Shown here: positions 23,896 to 35,700 of the stretch, one piece after another
Position numbering within the stretch: the first letter of the stretch is position 1
Layout of the letters: the number at the start of each line of letters is the position of its first letter
From: Metaphire vulgaris
Taxonomy: Eukaryota > Annelida > Clitellata > Crassiclitellata > Megascolecidae
Reading direction: 5' to 3'
NCBI GenBank assembly: GCA_018105865.1
Contig: CM030835.1
Coordinates: forward strand, 22,118,934-22,182,933
DNA length: 64,000 nucleotides
Notes under the pieces: model-generated
What the model saw: the letters and a program-made list of their open reading frames with translations, nothing else
What the model was told of the DNA's origin: nothing
Databases searched by the model: none
Translations under genes and position numbers: made by a program

Positions 23896-24163
23896 CAGAG
23901 GCGGAGCTAGGCGGGGCAGTTGGTACATATGGCCCCGGTAACCGAGTTGAAGGGCACCAAAATCGAAAAAAGAAGCAAACAAAAAAGATCAATATACAGT
24001 GTAGTTGTATAGAGAACTATAGACCGTCCGCGCTCATATAACTTGCTCAACCAAGCGAAATGAGTGACCCTTTTTTTGCTTGTCAGTCAGGATTTTCTGA
24101 AGGGAGGGGATCAGTAGGGGCCTATGCTTTGACCATTGGCGCCGGACACTAACTCCGCCACTG
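23896..24163. mobile_element. Short hAT MITE
   Basis: Ends CAGAGGCGGAGCTAGG and CTAACTCCGCCACTG; flanks catgaata (23888-23895) and caagaata (24164-24171) match 7 of 8. 268 bp, non-coding. Confidence 0.8.
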
Positions 24164-24341
24164 CAAGAATATTTGGTAATAATTTATGATCCCATGTGAC
24201 CCTGAATTTTCTAGATCACGTGAACAGTTTTTGAAATTATGAATCCCTTGACCTAAGTGATTCGGCTAAATAGATAATTGCTTTTGCCTTAGCTCATTTT
24301 CGCTATCTTCATCCGCGTTTGAAATACATTAATGACGGTCG

Positions 24342-24344
<3 letters not shown>

Positions 24345-24396
<52 letters not shown>
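24345..24396. repeat. (TA)n microsatellite
   Basis: An uninterrupted run of about 26 TA units. Confidence 0.95.
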
Positions 24397-24399
<3 letters not shown>

Positions 24400-24599
24400 A
24401 CTGTTGATAACGGAGGAAGAGAGTTTCTACCAGTTCACGAGACTTTTTAATTATGAAGAGTAGTCGCATGCATTCATGACAGGATACACCCCCTCGAAGA
24501 CCGACCCACACCTCACAGCGGAGAGGGTGTGGCAACGACCAAGTAGGGGACTGACTGCTGGGGCTATATGCCATCTGTGGCGAATGTGCTTGCACTGAA

Positions 24600-24938
24600 G
24601 TAACCTCTTGGGCGTTACGCGAGGTGGACAGGCCTAGCAGGAACCCTGACAACGGTCGGATAACGTGGGCTTCGGTGACGACTCCGAAGAAGGAGAACTC
24701 AAAACCGGACAGGACGGGTCCGTTGAGCCCGGGAGGGCAATCGTCCTATGATAAGACAACTTTAAACAAATTACGTCGAAGAAGGCAGGGGGAAACCACC
24801 TCTACTATCATTCCCTTGAAGCTCCAATGAAATTCCGAACTGTTCACGATAGCAAGACGCAGAGAGGAATGGAATCAATGGAGCCCTGAACCTGTCCCAT
24901 CCTCCCAGGACAGAGAACATGATGATGATGACGCTTAA
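24600..24938 (+). mobile_element. Possible RTE-type retroelement 3' end
   Basis: A 68-codon basic open frame (24624-24830) is followed by a short region ending in agaacatgatgatgatgacg. ATG-repeat tails are common on RTE-type LINEs and their SINEs. I do not recognise the protein, so this is a weak call. Confidence 0.3.
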
Positions 24939-25111
24939 ATATTGATCAATAACAGATGATCGTGTGTCGCCGTAAATTGAAACTTAAACATTTAACGCCA
25001 ATTTGCAAGAAATTCCTAACAATAAGTGCGATAGTCTAATTTGCAGAGACTATCAAACATTGTCCCTAGCATTTTTTGAAGGGCATAAGTTGCTACAATG
25101 ATACCCGAGAG

Positions 25112-26409
25112 TAGAGCTGTACCGATTAATCGGCAACATTCACAATCGGGCCGATTATTAGGACAATCGGAACAATCGGTAATCGGGCGCCATTCCGGCA
25201 CCGATACCGATTAATCGCTAATATTCGTATTCGGGCCGATTATTAGGGTAATCGGAACAATCGGTTGTAGGGTGCCGATTATTTTTTTCTGGGTGCCGTA
25301 GGCCCGAGTGAGTGGTGACTGGTGAGTGTCGCCCTCTGGGAGTCTAGACTCCTTGGTCGCTTCCTTTGGGGGTGGTGCTAGCGCCATCTGGAGGTCGGTG
25401 GCGGCTGTGAGCTCGTAGAACTGTCGACGGAGGGAGGGACGAGGGAGGGCCGGCTTATCTTGAATCCTTCTTTCGAAAGTCGGTCGGGGGCAGTTAATGT
25501 CAGACCAGATTGTCAGATACGACATCATTGTCAGATATGACATCTGTTAACCATCGGTCGGAGAGTCAGAGACGATTAGTGTCCGATCTGACTTCGTCGG
25601 CATCTCTTCACCCTCGGTCGGAGACGATTAGGTCCGATGATCTTATCTGACTTCGTCGTTATTACTCAGATGCAATAGATGATTAGAATATTAGTGTAGT
25701 TTAGCTTGTTACAACCTAGTGCCTACTAGTCTCAAAAGCTAACTGCCCGTGTCGATGTTTCAATATTAGCGTCTTTCTGGCGGAGACGTACGTCAATCAA
25801 GATGGGCTTACGTGACAGTGGATGGGGCTGCCACTTTGATTTTAAAACTCGCGCGTTGTTGACCGATCTAATATGAATGAATTTCAATTTATCCATTAAT
25901 GCATAGGCCTACAGTTATAGCAGCTTAAATAGGATATAAGTTACATATATTTTTGCATCAAATAATAAATAAAATATGTGCGTAAAAATACAAATGTCGA
26001 AACAACGGACGAGCTGCATTTGAACAGCACGTGGGGTTTGAAATTTTAATGAATGAATAATTTCATAATCATAACTTCGGATATAAAATTGTAGATTACA
26101 ATGTGAATAGAGACATCTAAAATTTGACATAATAAGTATTAATGACAACATCATATTCATTAATGATTAAACACACAGTCTGCATTGAGTCTCTTGGCAG
26201 GTCTCGAATTGCACCTGCATATCGAAGTCCGAAGACATGTACATTTACGCTGCACCTTTACGGTATATTATTTGAGTGCATGATCATTAAAAATACCCGA
26301 TTTGGAGATTTAGACAGACAATCGGTATCGGCAAAACAATCGGTTGTCTGACAATCGGAACAATCGGTAATCGGAACAATCGGCAAAATGTGCAATCGGT
26401 ACAGCTCTA
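25112..26409. mobile_element. hAT-type element with ATCGG-rich ends
   Basis: The perfect inverted termini are TAGAGCTGTACCGATT and AATCGGTACAGCTCTA. Flanks cccgagag (25104-25111) and accgagac (26410-26417) match 6 of 8. Both subterminal regions are crowded with caatcgg/ccgatt words, a usual place for transposase binding. No transposase motif is visible in the AT-rich centre. Confidence 0.8.
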
Positions 26410-27038
26410 ACCGAGACGAGAGGTGCGTATGCCAATAGTCTCGACATAGAAAGGTAGGGTAAAGTAAAATGTCAATTCTTAAGGTTGGCACTTGTAAGAA
26501 AACTTAAAAGAGACTGCCATCATGCTACAGATTTCATGTACTTTTGTTTAATGTCAATAAAATAGGAGCTCGTATGGAGTCGAAATAAATTAAAATAACT
26601 AGTCAAATATTTAGAGTGTCGCATTCATTATGAGTTGTCAGTGTAAACTAATGTAAATCAAATTAATTTCTATTGCGTTGCGTTGATTGGCCTGATTCCT
26701 ACAAATTCAGTGACGCAAACCTGGTCAGAAAAACGGCCAAGTCCTAATTTCTACCTGACCAACCGTCTCCACAAATTTCAATCAAAATCGCAATTTAAAA
26801 ACACATTAAACTGCTAAAGATTTCAAAGTTTCTAGACTGTGTCACTGCCTACAACAACCGTCAAACATTTGTTTGACGTACGTGCAGGTCCGTCAAGAGA
26901 AATTTCGGGCCCCCGTGCAGATGGGCCGACGGGCCCCTTACAGGTTATCAAAATTGCCCAGGCGGTACGATATTATGTTGCAACTCCAAAAAACTAGTGA
27001 CGACCTTCCTTTGTTTGCTTATCGTTATTTTCACGCTG

Positions 27039-27262
<224 letters not shown>

Positions 27263-27274
27263 TTACAGTGATAT

Positions 27275-28200
27275 TTTACTTCGAAAAATAATTACTACTT
27301 TTACTTTTAATTTAGTTTTGGCTCCCTTATTTTACTTCTACTTTCAATTACAGTTTTTAATGTCATTTAATTTCTATTTCAGTTCTAATTTTACTTTGTA
27401 AATAATTGTTAATTTTACTTTTACTTTTCCAAATTAAAATTACTTTTACTTTTACTTTTACTTTTAATTACAGTTTTATATATCTCAAACCTTCCAGGCT
27501 TCCACTTCATTTATTTCATTTAACAGCAGTAACAGTCAGTCACTGGGATAGTATGCTGAATGCACAGCATTAATATACAGTGCAACATATAACGAATACG
27601 AACGACTGCCACTTGCCATTGCATGCCCAGAAACATTAAGTGTAATACCTACGCTGTCACTGTCAGACAGGAACAAATTCAAAAATCAAAATATGAGAGA
27701 AATGACTGCAAGCCTGTATCAACTGGAAATGATTAAATACGCAATACTGCTGTTGAGCTTCATGAAGACACGCATCTCAAGACTTTGTGAGCCTGTTTTA
27801 TTTAAAAAAAAAACTGCCAAATACAGTATTACTCTCCCTTGTTCTACCAGCAAACTGTCTAGATAAACTCACACTTTTCTATTTAGACACTCGAGAGTCG
27901 AGATGAATGATAATGTTTGTAAGAATAAACCGAAAGACGGCAGAAGTACAAACAGTACGCTCTGCCTAAACAACAGTCAGGCATGAACATAAATTTAAAA
28001 TAGAATGGAAAAATTTTTTAACAATTTTACTTCACCAAATAATTACTACTTTTACTTTTAATTCAGTTTTGGCGTCCTTATTTTACTTTTACTTTCTATT
28101 TCAGTTCTAAACTATATTTTACTTCCTATTTCAGTTTTACTGAACTGAATGCAAATAATTTTACTTTTAATTTCTATTTTAGTTCAGTAATATATCACTG
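27275..28200. repeat. ttttactttta low-complexity blocks
   Basis: Two blocks (about 27275-27480 and 28025-28195) share 'aataattactacttttact' and aagtaaaa-type runs in direct orientation. They flank about 540 bases with no recognised feature. They may be subterminal repeats of an element, but I see no clean ends. Confidence 0.5.
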
Positions 28201-28236
28201 GTCGATTATACGTCTTCATCATAGGTCTGGGCCCCA

Positions 28237-28313
28237 TCATGATGTCATCAGCGCCCGCACCCCCTTTCACTCACCGGGCCTCTCTACACAACATGGCACC
28301 GTAACCTTTTTGA

Positions 28314-28362
<49 letters not shown>
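28237..28362. repeat. Second copy of repeat tip with (ATT)n
   Basis: Copy of the 27042-27113 tip (cgcacccccttt variant) followed by about 16 ATT units. Confidence 0.75.
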
Positions 28363-28366
<4 letters not shown>

Positions 28367-28465
28367 TGTCGTGTATTTCTACGTTGACGACTATGGACTT
28401 CCTTTTCTCTCTGCTGCTCGTAGATTGTATGAGTTCAAATTCTGTAGTTACCCCCTTTACATCAG

Positions 28466-29085
28466 TCAGTGAACTACTGACCCCTTTACATCAGTCAGTG
28501 AACTACTGATATACTGTACGTCATTCTCTGCCTTCCTCTTGATTTTTTGCCTTCGACTTTTCCAGTAGTTACCAGGTTTTCTATACCGTTCTTCCTCGTT
28601 ATATGTCCAACAATTGAAGTTCTCTTTTACGTATTGTAGATAGCAATTTTCTTGTGTACCTGCCATTTCGAGTACTAATTCACGTGTTTTCTTTTCAGTC
28701 CAAGATATTTTCAACATTTTTCTTAAGAACCACATTTCTGCAACTTCAAGCCTTTTCTTCATGACTTTAGAGATAGTCCACGTTTCTGCATCATATAACA
28801 CGACTGGCCAAACATAGCATTCCAGAACCCTAATCTTTGTTTTCATTGTTAAATGTCTGTTAGTATGTGTTTTAAATTCCCAAAGGCTGCTTTGGCCATT
28901 TCTATTTTTGCTTTGATGTCTGATTTACCTTTAGCATCACTGGTGAACCAGCTTCCCAGACACCTGAATGTAGAGACGTGTTTAATTTTCTCTTCATTTA
29001 TGTTGATCTCGCATTTGAGAATGTCTTTCTTCGTGGTAATCACCATGCAGAATGTTTTATTGATGTTTACTCGTATTTTAGTCAA
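28466..29085 (-). pseudogene. RTE-like LINE reverse transcriptase fragment
   Basis: Two minus-strand frames (29085-28849 and 28846-28466) give the post-catalytic part of a LINE reverse transcriptase. They show a HVSTFRCLGSWFTSD block, an LECYVWPVVLYDAETWT block and a SWTEKKT block. This pattern is typical of the RTE/craTA-like proteins often annotated as endonuclease-reverse transcriptase. The frames are separated by a frameshift, and the N-terminal domains are absent because another LINE begins at 29086. Confidence 0.75.
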
Positions 29086-30925
29086 TAAAACCGACCAAGC
29101 ATATGCTATTTTCTTGGCAATTTTTACACTACACTATCAAGAATCCTTTCCCATTATATTCACGACATATGTAAATAAATGTAGAAACGATAACTAAGAA
29201 AACGATAAGAAAATCGATAAAAACAAAAGCAAATTTATATAAAGAGTAGCCTATCTAAAATCCTACCAGGGAAAGTAAAAAAGCCATTAATAAATTTAAT
29301 AAAAAAATTTAAAATTAAAATGAGAAATGCTGAAAAACTTTATTATTCTAACAAAATTAGCACTTGCACTAACACTAATTCTTATATATGGAAATGTATT
29401 AACAATATATTAAATAAAAATTATTATTTAAACACCGAAATATTACTTAATAAACGAATAAATGAAAAAGATGACAAAAAAACAAAGGTCATTCCAACAT
29501 ATAAATCAGGGTCCAAATCTATTGAATCTAACTATAGACCTATCTCTAATTTACCTATTTTTCCAAAATAATCGAAAAGGCTATGTTCAACAGATTAATT
29601 AACTATCTAGATAAATATGAATTTGGATTCAGACTCAATAACTCTACATATATAGGCTACCGATTATGAATTTTAATAGATGTTGCAACAACCAATTACG
29701 AATCACAATCATTCTATAGGAATTTTTTAGACTCAAAATAGCTTTTGATGTTATAGATCATAAAATTCTTCTATGAAAACTTGCCTACTATGGTTTTAAA
29801 GGTCTCTCTCAAATCTGGTTTACTAATTAGGCCTATGTATCAAATCCCAAACAATTTGCATGGGTAAATTCACAAAGGTCTGAACTTAAAGATATAAAAT
29901 ATGGGGTGCCTCAAGGCTCAATAATTGGCCATCTTCTATTTTTAATATCTGTTGATGACTTACCCAATACATCATCTTTGTTTAAATTCTTACTATTTGC
30001 TGATGATACCACTTTAATTACAAGTCATAATGACCTGAAAGAACTAACTGCTGAACTAAATTTACAATTAATTAAAATGTCAAATTAGTTCAAAATCAAC
30101 AAACTTGCACTTTATCTAGATAAAACAAATTTTATATATTTCCACATCAAAAATAAGGCTAACAAACATAAATTAGATCCGATAATAATTGTATATGATA
30201 CCACCATATTCCAAATATCATCCATGAAATTCTTTCCTTAGGTATTAATGTAGATCAGCATTTACACTGGAAAGAACAGGTGGATTAAATATTAAAATAT
30301 TAAATAAATAAACTAAAAATATAAATATAATTACGCATATAAAGCATTTACTTGACCTCAGAGACCTTCACAAACTTTTTCTCTTATTCACTCCTACCCA
30401 GCATATTGTACTATAATATGGAGGAACACATATAACTCAACAACAGGTATAATTCAAATATTCCAAAACAAGGCAGTAAGACTGATATTTAAAGATTAAA
30501 ATTATACTAACACTACAAACCTATACAATAAATTTAACATTTAAAAATTTAAAATATACATAATCAACAATCTGCTTTATTTATCTTCAAATATCGGCCT
30601 AATCTTTTATCACCTATTTTTTGTAAAAATAATTTTTAAAAATATTAAATAATAAATAGAGCTTACCTCAGAAAAAGGAAGATATCTATATCCAATATGC
30701 TTCAACTAATGTTAGATTATTTACTATTAAATGTTCTGGACCCAGACTCTGGAATAGTCTTCCCTTGCAGATTGAAATTTTAAATCAATTAGTTATCTTT
30801 AAAACAAATATAAAAAACTAACTTTTAACTCTTCAAACTAAATTTTTCCCTTAGATAATTAAATAAAAAATTCAATTAATTTCTAATTCTTTTAATCAAT
30901 TTAGTTTAAAATATTATAGGTCACG
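29086..30925 (+). pseudogene. CR1-like LINE, internally deleted
   Basis: Plus-strand fragments follow the CR1-type order. They are a basic linker (29320-29500), SNYRPISNLPIF (29525-29570), a decayed first-Asp block near 29730, a VPQGSIIGHLLF block (29906 onward), the catalytic FADDTTLITS box near 29995-30025, and a C-terminal block ending PRLWNSLP near 30740-30765. Many stops and frameshifts are present. Compared with the inverted copy at 62600-64000 it lacks about 380 bases between the linker and the reverse transcriptase, so this copy carries a deletion. Confidence 0.75.
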
Positions 30926-31017
30926 CCGATTACGTAACGGGAGAAATAGGTAACGGGAGAAATTGGTCGTGCACGTGTGGCGACCATGTGCCACAGATAG
31001 CGATAGCTTTATTATTA

Positions 31018-31081
<64 letters not shown>

Positions 31082-31313
31082 AGATTGCTTAACTGCATAA
31101 ACTTGTTAGTTAATAATTTAATCTAATTAATTAGCGTTTATATTAATGTATTTTATACTAATTTTAATTAATTAATCAAGTTTTGATTCATGTAAAACGG
31201 ACAAAGTACGCGCTAGGCTAGAAGACGCTAAGGCTTCGGTAAAATTATTAGAATCGCCGCGTTCGCCCAAAGACCGAGAGATAGGTTATAGAAACCGGCA
31301 ACGATATAGGTTC
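30926..31313. other. Intergenic, with (ATT)n
   Basis: Contains an ATT microsatellite (31012-31080) and a short direct duplication (aacgggagaaat, 30946-30972). No gene recognised. Confidence 0.6.
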
Positions 31314-31822
31314 CCGGTGTAGCATATTATAATGACTCCCATATAACAATAACTCCCCGTCTCATTATTATATGTATAATAAAGACGCCCCCTCATTATT
31401 ATATATATATATATAATACAGTAACTCTCTCTATATTATAATAACTCCCAGAAGAAGTAGGCCTAAAAATGAAAAATAACCCCAATTTATAAAAATGTCT
31501 CTAAAATGGTTATATGAAATTAAAGACCCATTTCCAATCTCCCAGTTTTCCTAAAATTCCTGAAAGGGCAATGCTTACCAGAATGTTAAACTACTTAGAT
31601 GCATTTAATATGCTATCCACTGATCAATATGGTTTCAGCCCTATTTCTGCACTTAAATGCCAATAATGAATTTAATTTATACCAAAACAACAAATTTTGA
31701 ATCCCACAAGCACATTATTTGGAACAATCCTCGATATAAAAAAGCTTTTGGTGCTCTAGACCATGGTATCTCAGCTGGCTTCTGAAAAACTAAGGGAGTT
31801 ATTATAAAATAGAGAGAGTTAT

Positions 31823-32534
31823 TGTAGCGAAATTGATAATAGCAAGCATGAGATCCAATAATAAAATATAAGAAGATAGTTTATAAGACAATCGCTAGAT
31901 GGCGCTGATGGCCAGTTAGGTGGTTTAAATAAGGAATAAATTAATAATAATAATAATTAAGGACCTTTAATAATAATAACTATATAATAAATAGGTGAAA
32001 GGCCTAGGGAAGTTAGGCATAGAATGTCCAATAGAGGGCGCTAGGTATTGTCGAGTTATAGCCCGATAGGTAGTTGCAGTATAGCACACCTCTTTAAAGG
32101 TAGTATCAGAGTCCTATAAATAGAGGTCCCTTAGATGGCCACGGGGCTGGTATACTGAGTTTCGACTTGGAGTGCCAAAGTAGGTGGAGGTACCTTCAGG
32201 TGCTACATTTCCGCTAGGAAGTGGCAATCCACCGCGGAAGGGTTCCCAAGGGGCAGGGTTGTGCCCCATCAAAAGATAAGACCGCGGCGCGTTGGGAGAG
32301 GAAGGAGCCCGTGGAAAGGCCCGGTAGATCCTAGGTAGTACCTGAGGTAGTACCCGAAGTAAGAGGCACAGAGGTAGTACCTGAAGAGCCAGAAGAGCGA
32401 GGTAGTACCTGAGCCGGGATTTCGAGGTAGTACCTGAAGAACCAGATATAGAGGTAGTACCTAAAGAGCAAGAAGAGAGAGGTAGTACCCGACAGAAGAA
32501 GGTAGTACCTGAAAGAGATATAGAGGTAGTACAC

Positions 32535-32566
<32 letters not shown>

Positions 32567-32709
32567 GAATCAGCCATATAATAATAAAACCTTAGCCAAA
32601 AAGCTAAGTCGAATACCCAACCCACCCGCCTTAATTGAAAGAAAGATAATCCTGTTAGCGGCCGACGTCAGTCATCCTGGTAGATTAGCAATAAGGCCGG
32701 TTCGCAACA
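31823..32709 (+). repeat. 5' LTR of element A
   Basis: 887 bp, beginning tgtagcgaaattg and ending cgcaaca. A TATAAATA box at 32115-32122 and aataaa at 32583-32588 bracket the probable R region. The palindrome array (32334-32533) and a GA run (about 32540-32566) lie between them, so both are predicted to be transcribed. Confidence 0.9.
32334..32533. repeat. GGTA-G-TACC palindrome array
   Basis: Eight exact copies of ggtagtacc and one variant (ggtagtaca), usually preceded by ga, at irregular spacing of about 13-30 bases. Each is an odd palindrome with arms GGTA/TACC. The same array is in the 3' LTR (38671-38873). Confidence 0.9.
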
Positions 32710-32713
32710 GATT

Positions 32714-32733
32714 TGGTACCAGAAGTGGGGTGG
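32714..32733 (+). promoter_or_regulatory. Primer binding site of element A
   Basis: TGGTACCAGAAGTGGGGT lies five bases after the LTR. It closely matches the complement of the 3' end of animal tRNA-Leu genes including CCA, as I recall them, so tRNA-Leu is the likely primer. Confidence 0.65.
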
Positions 32734-32778
32734 ATTCAATAAAAGGCACATTACATCAAGTAGAGTAAGGTTGGGCGA

Positions 32779-35700
32779 ATGGCTGAAGCTTTGGAACGCG
32801 AACCATGTGACTTGAGGTGTCTTGGAGACCTTGACATGGAGACTACTGAAATCGTTGAACATGATTCGCTATTAGAAACGATGATAGATAAAGAATTATC
32901 AGCGGAAGTTAAGGGTAAGGATAAGTATCGCAGACGGGCGATAGACCACTATGACCCGAACGAGGACAGTGTTCATGGATTTGGACGAGGACGTGTACTT
33001 AGTACTACCCACAGGAGACAGACAAGTAACTCATTGCGTCTAGGTAAAAGAGTCCCGCTGAGGTATGATTGGCCAGAATCTGTTACAGTAAAGGAAGAAC
33101 GTGCAGATGAGCCAAGGCACTTAAGGCCAATGGATAGAATGGAGCAGTCAGACTCTGAAGATGAAAGATACTCGAGACCACGATACAGAAGAGAAGAACG
33201 GTGGAATAACTTCAAGCGAACACCGATGAAGCCGAACAAATTTGACGGTTCCACACCTCTAGAAACGTTTATACGCCAATTTGAAGTCTGTGCCCGATAC
33301 AACGAATGGACAGACGCTGATAAAGGAGCATTTCTACAATGCGCTTTGGAGAAAGGACCAGCACAATTGCTGTGGGATTTTGGTGCCAGAGAGAATGTGA
33401 CGTACAGAGAGCTAGTAGAAAGGTTAAGACAGAGGTACGGACTGGAAGCACAGCAAGAAACGTTCCGTACGCAGTTGAGATGCAGGAAGCAACGTGAAAA
33501 GGAAAGCTTGGCAGACCTCCTACATGACATAAGAAAGCTGGTAGCGTTAGCTTTTCCTGGTCCCACGAATGACACAACAGAAATCATTGCGAGGGACGCA
33601 TTTCTAGAAGCTATGTCAGATAGAGAGCTTTCACTCAAGGTTAGAGAGAGAGAACCGCGAACGTTGGACGAAGCTTACCGTGTGGCTTTGAGGTTGGAAA
33701 GTTATAAACGAGCCACTGAAGACGAACGAGTCTACCGGAAAAGATACACAGATGATCATCGTCAAGTTCGAGCTACAACGGAAGAAGACGTGTCTGAACG
33801 GTTATTCAAACAACTAACAGAGTTCACGACCGAACAGAGACTTAACCAAGAGAAATGGCAAAGAGAAATGGAACGGCTTTTATTAACGAAAGAAGATGGA
33901 GCACCGAAGCAAGTGGAAGTAAAAGCGACAACAGCCAGCCATCCGGCTGTGACGGAGCCAAAAACAGTAGACCACGACGATAGAACGACTCAACCCAGTT
34001 TTAACTGGAAAAGGCAAGTACAATGTTATAAATGCCAAGACAGAGGGCATTTGGCTAGAGACTGTAGAAGAACTGGAAATACAGCACCCAGAAGGATCAT
34101 CGAGAACCGAAGTGTAGTGAGGATGACTGGAGGTAAAGGCAAGAAGAGATCCGTCTACGTTAAAGGTCTCATTAACGAGCAAGAACATAAGTGTTTAATA
34201 GACACAGGCTCGGAGGTGAGTCTATTGCCAGTCAGTTTGACTGAAGGACTGACGTTAGACCCAGCACCTCAGATGCTACGAGCAGCGAACGGGAGTGAAA
34301 TACCAGTGGTTGGACAAGTTACCACGCCCGTGAAATTCGCCAGAAAATGTCGAAGGGAGGTGAACTTCATCGTATGCGAACAGATAACAGAGATACTACT
34401 GGGAATGGATTTTCTCACGGAGAATCAATGTTGGATCAATTTCTCCAACGCGGCCGTATACATTGGAAGAAGAAGAATACCATCCATTACCCAAGAAAGT
34501 CCACTTCAGTGTCGACGAGTGCAAGTAGCTGAAAGAGTAGTAGTTCTTCCAAGATCCGAAATGAATGTACCAATAAGGGTAGTGCACGGGACAGAGCAAG
34601 CTACGTCTGCAAATTGGATGACAGAGTACAAGGAGATTAAGTCCGGGGTACACGCCGCTAGGGTTGTATTGGGAAGAACAGCAGAAGCCGCTGTGAGGGT
34701 GATAAATCTGAATGACTCACCCGTGATATTGTACCAGAACGATGGACTGGGCATTGTACATCCCGTTGAAGTATTGAAGAAGCAACAGTCTGTGGAAAAT
34801 GAAAGCATGCAAATGTCAAAAGCAATGAAAGTAGTGAAAGAAATGCTGGATGGAACTGAAGCTGAGGTACCTGATAGGAACAAAGCCGAGTTGAAGTTGC
34901 TATTGCTCGAGTACATAGATGTGTTCTCGCTGGACGAGAATGATTTAGGACATTGCAAAGTCACTCAACATAAGGTCGACACAGGTACGGCAAACCCAAT
35001 TCGACAGTCCTTAAGGTCACAACCTCAAGTACATCGAGAGATTATAGACGAACATGTGGATAGGATGCTACAAGAAGAATTGATTGAACCAGCACAAAGT
35101 GAATGGGCGTCTAATGTAGTGTTAGTACGCAAGAAGGACGGAAGCATGAGATTTTGCTTAGATTACAGAGCATTGAATGCGACCACAAAAAGAGACGCGT
35201 ATCCTTTGCCCAGGATAGTCGATTGCTTGGATACTTTAGCTGGGGCAAAGTGGTTCAGTACGCTCGATCTAAGAAGCGGATACCACCAAATTGAGATGAA
35301 CAGTACAGACGCAGATAAAACCGCTTTTGTCACTAGACGAGGAGCTTTTAAATGGAAAGTCATGCCAATGGGATTGTGCGGAGCTACAGCTACATTCCAA
35401 CGCACGATGGATATAGTCCTTTCTGGACTCAATTTCTTCATGTGTCTTGTATATCTAGACGATGTTATAGTATTTTCTGAGACGCCAGAGCAACACGTCG
35501 AACGATTTCGAGAGGTATTCCAACGATTTAGAGAAGCACAACTAAAGCTGAAGCCATAAAAATGCAAGCTGATGAAGAAAGAAGTTCATTTCCTGGGTCA
35601 CGTCGTATCCGCCAATGGAGTTGCTACAGATCCAGAGAAGATAACGAAAGTGTTAAATTGGCCGGTGCCGAAATGCTTGAAAGAAGTACGAGCATTCTTG

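Noticed and set aside
24329..24652. 107-codon minus-strand frame ending in an Ile-Tyr run
   Set aside because: The end is the TA microsatellite; the rest shows no recognisable domain.
32114..32536. Minus-strand open frames in the LTR of element A
   Set aside because: Produced by the ggtagtacc array; the same appear in the 3' LTR and have no domain.
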